Assembly: GCF_014699055.1 (NCBI RefSeq)
Contig: NZ_JACXAC010000002.1
Location: forward strand, 558,001 to 622,000
Length of the DNA stretch: 64,000 nt
Reading direction: 5' to 3'
Source of the DNA: Hymenobacter armeniacus
Lineage (GTDB): Bacteria; Bacteroidota; Bacteroidia; Cytophagales; Hymenobacteraceae
A program made the position numbers and the translations under genes. Under the pieces are notes generated by a model. It was not told the origin of the DNA, did not search any database, and saw only the letters and a list, made by a program, of their open reading frames with translations. Shown here in pieces: positions 57,949 through 64,000 of this stretch; position 1 is the stretch's first letter, and each line of letters starts with the position of its first letter.

Positions 57949-59037
57949 TTAAGCAGCCATGCGGAACTGCTGGCCTTCGGCGGCAATGGCAGGGGCCGTG
58001 GGCGGCGTGGGGGCTAGCACCGGCTCGACGCGGGTGCGCAACCGCTCCTGCACGAAGCCCGACTGCAAATGCACCGGTAGCTCGGCCACCAGCTCGCGGT
58101 AGCGCTCCAGGCCCAAGGCCTTGGCCACGTACGTCTCGTGCACGCCGTTGAGGTAGCTCACGATGTTCAGCAAAGAGCTATGAAACAGGCGGAAGTCGAT
58201 GTCAGCCTCCACGTAGCGCTCAATCTCGCGGGTGCTTTCCGAGATGCGCAGGCGGCCTAGCAAATCGAAGATGGTAGTGTAGCCCAGGCGCCACGTAATC
58301 TGCTGCCAGTGCGCTGCCGTCCACTTATCGAGCGGGCGCCCCGTCTTCTGGCTGCGAATGGCCGTGTTGGGGTTGGCCTGCACCTGCTGGCGGGTCCACT
58401 GCGCCTTCATCTTGCGCGTGGTGCGCAGCATCTGGCCAATCTGGGCCTGCGCGTCAATCTCCTTGCTGGCAATGTGCAGCCCGGCCTTGTAGCCAGCCAG
58501 CGGCAGGCGGTGAATGCTGAAGTCGCCATACGCGCCAGCGGCGTAAAACGACACCGGGCGCGGGTACGCATTCTTCACCACCAAGCGGCCCACCTCGCGG
58601 CGGATGAGCTGGCCGTTGTTCGAGCGCACCCCGGTGGTGTACAGGAATGCCTGCAGGCCCGACAGGATGGCGTGGTACGCCTGCGGGAACGTCCAGTGCA
58701 GGGCGTTGCGCAGGAAGTTCTCGTCGCCCAGTTCGGCGGTGGCCCGCAGGGCGTACTCCGTGCTCCAACTGGTGTGCAGCAGCTTGGTGAGTGCGGCCAC
58801 GTCGGCATCGTTCAGCTCGGCCGTGTGGCTGCGGAAGAAGGGCAGGTTCTGGAGGCCGCCGAGCACGTCATCGTTCTCCTGAATATGATAGTTGATGGCA
58901 AAGAAGTAGTTGAGGAAAACCTGCGCTGGGATTGATTTGCGCCAGTTTTCATCGGCTAGCTTTTGCTGAAGCTCATCGGCAGGCGCGTCGACCTGCGGGT
59001 TGAGCGGAATGATGCGGGTTTCCTCTGTAGTCTTCAT
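57949..59037 (-). CDS. Conserved-looking protein of unknown function (362 aa)
   Basis: A soluble protein with no signal peptide, membrane segment or motif that I recognise. It is predominantly helical and rich in aromatic and Arg residues: VFLNYFFAINYHIQENDDVL, LHTSWSTEYALRATAELGDE, FPQAYHAILSGLQAFLYTTG, WQQITWRLGYTTIFDLLGRL. Codon use fits the genome and the frame is uninterrupted, so it is a real gene. It has its own terminator (57834) and a -7 box (59093) in an unusually AT-rich leader. The many aromatic residues and the repeated RTTRKMKAQW-type basic patches could suit RNA, DNA or lipid binding; this is a guess. Confidence 0.7.
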   Translation of the reverse strand: MKTTEETRIIPLNPQVDAPADELQQKLADENWRKSIPAQVFLNYFFAINYHIQENDDVLGGLQNLPFFRSHTAELNDADVAALTKLLHTSWSTEYALRATAELGDENFLRNALHWTFPQAYHAILSGLQAFLYTTGVRSNNGQLIRREVGRLVVKNAYPRPVSFYAAGAYGDFSIHRLPLAGYKAGLHIASKEIDAQAQIGQMLRTTRKMKAQWTRQQVQANPNTAIRSQKTGRPLDKWTAAHWQQITWRLGYTTIFDLLGRLRISESTREIERYVEADIDFRLFHSSLLNIVSYLNGVHETYVAKALGLERYRELVAELPVHLQSGFVQERLRTRVEPVLAPTPPTAPAIAAEGQQFRMAA

Positions 59038-59092
59038 GTCAGGTAAACAGCTTTCGGTGGGTTTTTAGTTGCCTAATTACTAACTTTTTTGT

Positions 59093-59100
59093 CAAATTTA
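59093..59100 (-). promoter_or_regulatory. -7 box (TAAATTTG) of the 362-residue protein gene
   Basis: Exact TAnnTTTG match on the minus strand, ending 55 bases before the start codon. TTG at 59125-59127 (minus) stands 24 bases upstream and may be the -33 element. The surrounding 150 bases are AT-rich and unlike the rest of the window. Confidence 0.55.
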
Positions 59101-59215
59101 ATACCGTACATTGTCATTGTAAATCAATGACTTGAATTCAATAGTAAAAATTTGTTGAAGCAAGCATTTGTCAACCTGTTTGCTAATTTAGTTGTCATGC
59201 CAAAAAGGTGCCAAA

Positions 59216-59249
59216 AAAAGCCCCTGCACCGCGAGGTACAGGGGCTTTT
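59216..59249 (-). terminator. Terminator of the Prc-type protease gene
   Basis: 15-base stem AAAAGCCCCTGCACC/GGTACAGGGGCTTTT with one mismatch and loop GCGA, about 55 bases after the protease stop codon at 59305, with T runs. Confidence 0.88.
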
Positions 59250-59304
59250 GCTGCGACTAAGCTAGCACCTGATTGGCAGACGGCTAGCGTGCAGTTGCCA
59301 ATGG

Positions 59305-61473
59305 CTATTGCTTAATCTCATCCTGAATCACCGCCACGGCTTCGCCGATGGTGATGTCCTTCTTCAGGCCTTTGGTGAAGCGGGCGGCGCGGTTCACCTT
59401 CACGGTGTCGCCGCCCACGGCCCGAATGTCGGCAGCCAGGGGCGAGAAGGCGAGGGCCGTGGTGGTTTTCTGGGCGGCCTCGTAACGGTCCGAAATCAGC
59501 TTCGATTCCTGCTGCTCGGCACGGAAGGCGCTCAGCTTGAGCGACACCACGCTTTCGTCTTTGCGCTTGCGCATGCTCTTCACCATGTCGTCCATCACCT
59601 TAAAGCTGGGGTTGGTGGCCACGCGGGCTTTGCTGTTGGCGCGCAGCTTCTCCAGGTTGGGGGCCTCGTTCCAAGAGCGGTAGCGGGCGGGCTGAATCTC
59701 GTCCCACTTCAGCGGGTAGTCCGACTCTTTCTCGCCCTGGTCGAGGTAGGAGTAGAGGTCGGGCACCACAATGTCCGACACCACGCCCTTGAACTGGGTC
59801 GAGCCGCCGTTCACGCGGTAAAACTTCTGGGTGGTCAGTTTGAGCGAGCCGATGGGCTTCACGCTGTTCAGTTCGGCCGGCAGGGCTTCGTCGAGGTCGA
59901 AGATGCGCTGCACGGTGCCCTTGCCATAGGTGCTGGTCGAGCCCATAATCACGCCGCGCTTGTAGTCCTGAATGGCCGCGGCCAAAATCTCCGACGCCGA
60001 AGCGCTGTACTTGTTCACCAGAATCACGAGCGGGCCGCTGTACTGCACGCGTGGGTCGTTGTCGGTCAGCACCTGGGTGCGGCCCTGGCCGTCGCGCACC
60101 TGCACCATGGGGCCGCTTTCCATGAAGAGGCCGGCCATCGACACCGCATCGCCCAAAGAGCCGCCGCCGTTGAAGCGCAGGTCCATAATCACGCCCTTCA
60201 CGCCTTCGGCGTTGAGCTTGGCCAGCTCCTTCTTCACGTCGTCAGACGAGCTGCGGCCGCCGTTGTCGTTGAAGTCGGCATAGAAGCCGGGCAGGCGGAG
60301 GTAGCCAATTTTCTGGCCCTTGTCGGTGATAACCGACGACTGGGCGTACTTCTCGTCAACCACCACCACGTCGCGGATGATGGGAATAATCTTGGTGCTG
60401 CCATCGGGCTTGCGCACCGTGAGGCGCACTTCCGAGCCTTTTTTGCCCCGAATCAACGTCACCGCTTTCGCCGTGCGCCAGCCTTCGATGCTGACCGGCT
60501 CGGCAGCGCCCTGGGCCACGCGCAGCAGGGCGTCGCCCTTCTTCAGGTCGCCCTGCCGGGCCGAGGCCGAGCCGGGGATGATTTCATCTACGTAAATCAA
60601 GCCGTCTTTTTCGCGCAACGTGGCCCCGATGCCCTCGAAGCGGCCGGTCATTTCGTAGTCGAAATCTTCCTTGGCTTTGGGGGCAAAGTACTCGGTGTGC
60701 GGGTCGTAGGTGTTGGCGATGGTGTTGGCGTACTCCGCAATGCGCTCGTTGGCGTCGATGTCGGCCATGTCCTCAAACTGCTCGTCGTAGGACTTCAGCA
60801 CGCGCTTGCGGGCTTCGGCCTCCATTTGGGCGGGGGTACGCACGGGCTCGGCGGCGGTGGGGGCTTCGGTATTGGCGGCGCTGGGGGCGGCAGTGGCCCC
60901 GGTGGGCTTGGCTTCTTTGGCCTTTTCCTGGGCGTCCATCATTTCCGAAACGCGGCTCAGGGTTTCGTACTTCAGCAGCTTGCGCCACAGCTCGCGCTGG
61001 GCAGCTTTGTCGGCGGGGAAAGCCGCCTTGTCGAAATCGGTTTGCAGGGTTTCGTCTACCGTGAAATCGAAGGGCTTGGCCAGCAACTCGCGGTACAGGG
61101 CCTGCATTTCCTTGGTGCGGTCGGTCATGAGCTTGGTGCTCAGGTCCAGAAACTCGTGTGTGCCGCGCTTCACCTCGTCGTCAATCTGGGTCTGGTAGCG
61201 ACGCAGCTGGTCCACGTCACTCGCCAGCAAAAACTGCTTGCGGTTGTCGAGGTGCTTCAGGTACAGGTCAAACACGCGCTTGGAAAACGCGTCGTCAATT
61301 TTCTCAGGCTGGTAATGCTGCGAATTCAGCCCGCTCAGCATGAGGCCAATAAGCACTTGGTCCTTGCTCGGCACTGCCGAGTCGGCCCGGCGGAACAACC
61401 GGTAGGATGCCAGAACAAACACGGCCGCGACCAAAAAGGCGTACAGCCCGACTTTCAAGCGGGGGGAAGACAT
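59305..61473 (-). CDS. prc: Carboxy-terminal processing protease (Prc/Tsp-like, S41)
   Basis: A 722-residue periplasmic protease anchored by an N-terminal helix (VGLYAFLVAAVFVLASYRLF). It resembles Prc/Tsp: an N-terminal helical region (about 40-190), an Ala/Thr/Pro linker (190-215), a PDZ domain (about 255-345, FEGIGATLREKDGLIYVDEI) and the S41 domain with FNGGGSLGDAVSMAG, the catalytic Ser in KYSASASEILAAAI and the catalytic Lys in STYGKGTVQ. A C-terminal DUF3340-like helical extension (from about 560) is typical of Prc. It degrades or trims envelope proteins from the C-terminus. Confidence 0.94.
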   Translation of the reverse strand: MSSPRLKVGLYAFLVAAVFVLASYRLFRRADSAVPSKDQVLIGLMLSGLNSQHYQPEKIDDAFSKRVFDLYLKHLDNRKQFLLASDVDQLRRYQTQIDDEVKRGTHEFLDLSTKLMTDRTKEMQALYRELLAKPFDFTVDETLQTDFDKAAFPADKAAQRELWRKLLKYETLSRVSEMMDAQEKAKEAKPTGATAAPSAANTEAPTAAEPVRTPAQMEAEARKRVLKSYDEQFEDMADIDANERIAEYANTIANTYDPHTEYFAPKAKEDFDYEMTGRFEGIGATLREKDGLIYVDEIIPGSASARQGDLKKGDALLRVAQGAAEPVSIEGWRTAKAVTLIRGKKGSEVRLTVRKPDGSTKIIPIIRDVVVVDEKYAQSSVITDKGQKIGYLRLPGFYADFNDNGGRSSSDDVKKELAKLNAEGVKGVIMDLRFNGGGSLGDAVSMAGLFMESGPMVQVRDGQGRTQVLTDNDPRVQYSGPLVILVNKYSASASEILAAAIQDYKRGVIMGSTSTYGKGTVQRIFDLDEALPAELNSVKPIGSLKLTTQKFYRVNGGSTQFKGVVSDIVVPDLYSYLDQGEKESDYPLKWDEIQPARYRSWNEAPNLEKLRANSKARVATNPSFKVMDDMVKSMRKRKDESVVSLKLSAFRAEQQESKLISDRYEAAQKTTTALAFSPLAADIRAVGGDTVKVNRAARFTKGLKKDITIGEAVAVIQDEIKQ

Positions 61474-61501
61474 TTGCGGAAAATAAAACGAAGTTGAAAT
61501 T

Positions 61502-61509
61502 CAAATATA
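61502..61509 (-). promoter_or_regulatory. -7 box (TATATTTG) of the Prc-type protease gene
   Basis: Exact TAnnTTTG match on the minus strand, ending 28 bases before the start codon. No clear -33 box. Confidence 0.5.
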
Positions 61510-61642
61510 CAGCCGGCACTAGGCGCGTGGGGGCCGTAAAGTGTACGTTGAAAACGCCCTGGCGGGTGAAATAAGTGCCCGCCCGCGGTAAGGCCGACTG
61601 CGCACAGTATAAGAACTAGGCCTGTCGGCTGAAGGTTGCAAC

Positions 61643-61676
61643 AAAAAAGCCTTTCCCAGACGGGAAAGGCTTTTTT
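61643..61676 (-). terminator. Terminator of the glycine-zipper stress protein gene
   Basis: Perfect 15-base stem AAAAAAGCCTTTCCC/GGGAAAGGCTTTTTT with loop AGAC, flanked by T/A runs on both strands, 32 bases after the stop codon at 61708. Confidence 0.92.
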
Positions 61677-61707
61677 CAGGACGAGCAGGCCGGAACCTGC
61701 GACGTAC

Positions 61708-62574
61708 TTAGTACTTGTAAATCTTGTCGCCGTTGTGGCGACGGAACTCCTCTTCGAAGTAACGGGCGTCTTCGTCGTTGCGGGGCTTCACGCCCATCAC
61801 AATGCCGCCGTTCTTCACGCCTTGCTCGTACTCAGCCGCGTGCTCCTCGGGGATGCCCGAGCCCACCAGGGCGCCTACCAGGCCACCCGTGAGGCCACCG
61901 GCACCGGCACCGGCCAGCGCAGCGGCCAGCGGGCCGGCAATGATGAGGCCCAGACCGGGCAGGGCTACCGAAGTACCGATGGCCGCGATGGCGCCGATGA
62001 TGGCGCCGGCCGTGCCGCCGATGGCCGAACCCACGCCAGCGCCTTCCATGGCTTTGTCGCCGAGGTCGGTGTGGGCGGTGTCTTCACCGAAGTGGGTCTT
62101 ACGAGTTTCGTCCGACATCAGCAGGTTCACGTCGTCTTTGCCGTAGCCACGCGACGAGAGCGACTGATAGGCCTTCTCGGCGCTGCTGCGGTCGCGGAAC
62201 ATGCCGGTCAGGTTCGTGCTGGGGCTCGAATCGTAGGGCTGGCCGGTCACGGCATGAGCGGCATGGTCGGCGGTATTCTGCACGCCGTCGATGGCGCGGC
62301 CTACTACGGCGCCGGCGGTGCCAGCGGCGGCGGCACCTTTTTGGGTGGCGCTGAAGTCGTCGCCGTCGGTGGCGTTATTTACGTTGCCCAGCGAGGCGCC
62401 CGAAGTGCTCGACGTGCCCGTACCGGACGTTACGCCGGTGCCGGCGTTGTAGCTGGTGCCTTCGTTGCTCAGGCCAGTGCTGTTGCCCATGCCGGTGCCC
62501 GTGTTTTGGGTGCCGTAGTTAGAGCCTGCGCCAGTACCGGTATTCTGCGGGTTATTCGAATCGTTGGTGTTCAT
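61708..62574 (-). CDS. Glycine-zipper general stress protein (YflT/GS17M-like)
   Basis: A 288-residue protein starting MNTNDSNNPQNTGTGAGSNY; the longer upstream frame has no better start. Residues 1-75 are Asn/Thr/Gly/Ser-rich and disordered. A YflT/general-stress-protein-17M-like module follows at about 122-165 (MFRDRSSAEKAYQSLSSRGY, then GKDDVNLLMSDETRKTHF). Next comes a long Gly/Ala zipper membrane region (about 180-235, GTAGAIIGAIAAIGTSVALP, AALAGAGAGGLTGGLVGALV), then GIPEEHAAEYEQGVKNGGIV and the C-terminal EEEFRRHNGDKIYKY. It probably is a stress-induced membrane-associated protein. It is flanked by a strong terminator. Confidence 0.82.
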   Translation of the reverse strand: MNTNDSNNPQNTGTGAGSNYGTQNTGTGMGNSTGLSNEGTSYNAGTGVTSGTGTSSTSGASLGNVNNATDGDDFSATQKGAAAAGTAGAVVGRAIDGVQNTADHAAHAVTGQPYDSSPSTNLTGMFRDRSSAEKAYQSLSSRGYGKDDVNLLMSDETRKTHFGEDTAHTDLGDKAMEGAGVGSAIGGTAGAIIGAIAAIGTSVALPGLGLIIAGPLAAALAGAGAGGLTGGLVGALVGSGIPEEHAAEYEQGVKNGGIVMGVKPRNDEDARYFEEEFRRHNGDKIYKY

Positions 62575-62712
62575 GCTAGGAAGGAATTGAAAATGTGGAA
62601 AAGAAAACCAGCCTACCCGGCTAGTTGAGGCTCTTAACGGGGCCACCGTGGTAGAGGTTACATCCCGCTAGTTTTCCAACTTTTCTCTCCTTAGTCCAGC
62701 AACTGTGTTTTT

Positions 62713-63099
62713 TTAGTCGTCAGCCGAGCTCCGGGCAAACTGCTGAAAATTGGCTTCGTTGCGCCAAAAATCCCGGCATTCTTTGATGAGATTTTTCAGA
62801 AAATCCTCGTCCTGTTTCAGGCTGCGCCACTCGCCCATGCCCATCTTCTCGCAGAGTTTGTAGAAGTTGTCGCCTTGGCCCTTAGAGCCTTGCACCTTCA
62901 CCAGGCAGCTCAGCGGCGGGCGGCCTTCTTCGTGCTCCGTGGCCGAGATTTCGGCCAGCATTTCATTGAGCCGAGATTTTTCGTGAGAAATGTCAAGATT
63001 TAACCCCAATTCGGCTTCCTGCACCAACGTGAGGTAGCTTACGGTACCGGTTTGCAGCCGGGAATAGCGAATCAAATACGTGCGAATGCGACCAATCAT
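62713..63099 (-). CDS. Hypothetical protein, 128 aa
   Basis: A soluble, charged, helical protein starting MIGRIRTYLIRYSRLQTGTV; a TTG seven codons upstream is an alternative start. Notable segments are VQEAELGLNLDISHEKSRLN, EGRPPLSCLVKVQGSKGQGD and KQDEDFLKNLIKECRDFWRN. The block PPLSCLVKVQGSKGQGDNFYKLCEKMG resembles short conserved segments of unknown-function proteins in Bacteroidota, but I cannot name a family. GC is lower than for neighbours. It ends 138 bases from the stress protein start and both read leftward. Confidence 0.6.
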   Translation of the reverse strand: MIGRIRTYLIRYSRLQTGTVSYLTLVQEAELGLNLDISHEKSRLNEMLAEISATEHEEGRPPLSCLVKVQGSKGQGDNFYKLCEKMGMGEWRSLKQDEDFLKNLIKECRDFWRNEANFQQFARSSADD

Positions 63100-63313
63100 G
63101 ATAGGGCTTTGAATGAACAAAAAACCGTTTTGGGGGCTGAAAATTAGCGAATTTTAGCTGCCCGGCACTACATATAGCAGTGCTTGCAGGTGCTAATTTT
63201 TGGCCCCGCGGGGTCGGCCCGTACCACAATCGTTCCGAAAATGCTGCGCAATCGCCCAACGGCTCCGACAAGCGCCCATCTGGCCGGCGAATGCCGACTT
63301 TTTGCCGCCGAAT

Positions 63314-64000
63314 TTATTGACCGCGCCGCCGCCGAATTTCTTTCTGAATGAGCAGAAACTCGCGGCTGCTCTGGCCCGCGATGGCGGTGTTCTCATCGGC
63401 CCGCCGCAGCAGGTAGGGCATCACGGCGGCTACCGGGCCGTAGGGCAAGTACTTGGCGGTGTTGTAGCCGGCGTTGGCTAGGTTGTACGTGAGGTTGTCG
63501 CTCATGCCGTAGAGCTGGGCAAACCACACGCGCGGGTCGTTGGGTGCCAGGCCGGCCTGCTGCATGAGTTGGGTAAGCAACAGGGAGCTGGCCTCGTTGT
63601 GCGTACCGGCGCAAATGCTGATGCGGTCGATGTGCTCGATGCAATAGCGCAACGACTCGTCGTAGAGCGCGTCGGTGGCGTTTTTGGTGGGGTTGATGGG
63701 GTTTTGATAGCCGCGCTGCTTGGCCACGCGGGCTTCTTTTTCCATGTAGGCGCCGCGCACCAGCTTGGCCCCGATGTAGTAGCCGGCTTCGGCGGCCACG
63801 TCGTGGGCGGCTTTGAGGGCGTCGAGGCGGTCGTGGCGGTAGAGCTGGTAGGTGTTCCAGACGATGGCCGTTTCGCGGTTGTACTTGGCCATCATGTCGT
63901 AGGCCAGCAGGTCGATGGTGTGCTGGAACCAGCTTTCCTCGGCGTCGACGAAGATGCGCACGCCGTGCTGGTGGGCACGGGCGCACAGGGCGTCCACACG
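63314..64000 (-). CDS. Proline dehydrogenase (C-terminal part)
   Basis: The last 229 or so codons of a FAD-dependent proline dehydrogenase, with the N-terminal part beyond the right edge. The visible barrel motifs are IFVDAEESWFQHTIDLLAYD, TAIVWNTYQLYRHDRLDALK, GAKLVRGAYMEKEARVAKQR, ISICAGTHNEASSLLLTQLM, WFAQLYGMSDNLTYNLA and the C-terminal RRADENTAIAGQSSREFLLI. These are PutA-type PRODH signatures, with the YxxRRxxET-like region near the end (LLRRADENT). The first proline degradation step (proline to pyrroline-5-carboxylate) is expected. Confidence 0.94.
   Translation of the reverse strand, partial: RVDALCARAHQHGVRIFVDAEESWFQHTIDLLAYDMMAKYNRETAIVWNTYQLYRHDRLDALKAAHDVAAEAGYYIGAKLVRGAYMEKEARVAKQRGYQNPINPTKNATDALYDESLRYCIEHIDRISICAGTHNEASSLLLTQLMQQAGLAPNDPRVWFAQLYGMSDNLTYNLANAGYNTAKYLPYGPVAAVMPYLLRRADENTAIAGQSSREFLLIQKEIRRRRGQ

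Noticed and set aside
63121..63313. Possible small gene between the 128-residue protein and proline dehydrogenase
   Set aside because: Overlapping short frames exist on both strands but none has convincing protein character.

Overview
The window is high-GC chromosomal DNA from a Bacteroidota species, most likely a Hymenobacter or close relative (Cytophagales). The evidence is a SusC/SusD pair, a type IX secretion C-terminal domain on a giant glycosidase, Bacteroidota-type promoters (TAnnTTTG -7 boxes, one with a well-placed TTTG -33 box), and the gene order OstA-like / bamD / omega / coaBC / DUF4835-like / recN. The genus is an inference. I found no rRNA, tRNA, CRISPR array, transposase, phage gene or plasmid gene.

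Layout. 1-5000: the start of a secreted GH3 protein (minus), mutL, two rhomboid proteases and a small unknown protein. 5030-7469: mdh and tilS on the minus strand. 7558-15955: an envelope and housekeeping run on the plus strand (OstA-like, bamD, RNA polymerase omega, coaC and coaB as separate genes, DUF4835-like, recN, fabI). 16068-27267: accessory metabolism, including a carboxypeptidase-regulatory-domain outer-membrane protein, two tandem pectin methylesterases, a hydroxyacid dehydrogenase, an SDR, a YjbR-like protein, an ABC exporter, a lone molybdenum hydroxylase large subunit and a methyltransferase.

27607-48514 is a polysaccharide utilisation locus. It holds a 1802-residue T9SS-secreted glycosidase, a LacI-type regulator, SusC, SusD, a GH2 enzyme carrying the NxK uronate-binding motif of beta-glucuronidases, an agarase-like glycosidase, a carbohydrate acetylesterase, a GH3 beta-glucosidase, a mannonate-type SDR and mannonate dehydratase (uxuA). 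The likely logic is: cut a glucuronate-bearing glycan outside the cell, import it through SusCD, release glucuronate, and pass it through fructuronate and mannonate to 2-keto-3-deoxygluconate. The same 13-base palindrome-like sequence lies upstream of the giant glycosidase and in the lacI/susC divergent region, and is a good operator candidate.

48601-64000: small secreted and stress-type proteins (Spy-like, YtxH, a YtxH-CsbD fusion, a glycine-zipper stress protein), an M28 peptidase, a dienelactone hydrolase, a cupin, a FemAB-like acyltransferase, a Kazal lipoprotein, lysS, an unknown 362-residue protein, a Prc-type protease and the C-terminal part of proline dehydrogenase.

The most unusual feature is the density of two-armed palindromic repeats between genes. 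At least nine unrelated families are present, two of them in five copies each. Several sit exactly on gene ends: one supplies the tilS stop codon, one separates coaC from coaB (usually a single fused gene), and one lies across the 5' end of the agarase-like gene, upstream of its signal peptide. No mobilising enzyme for them is encoded here.
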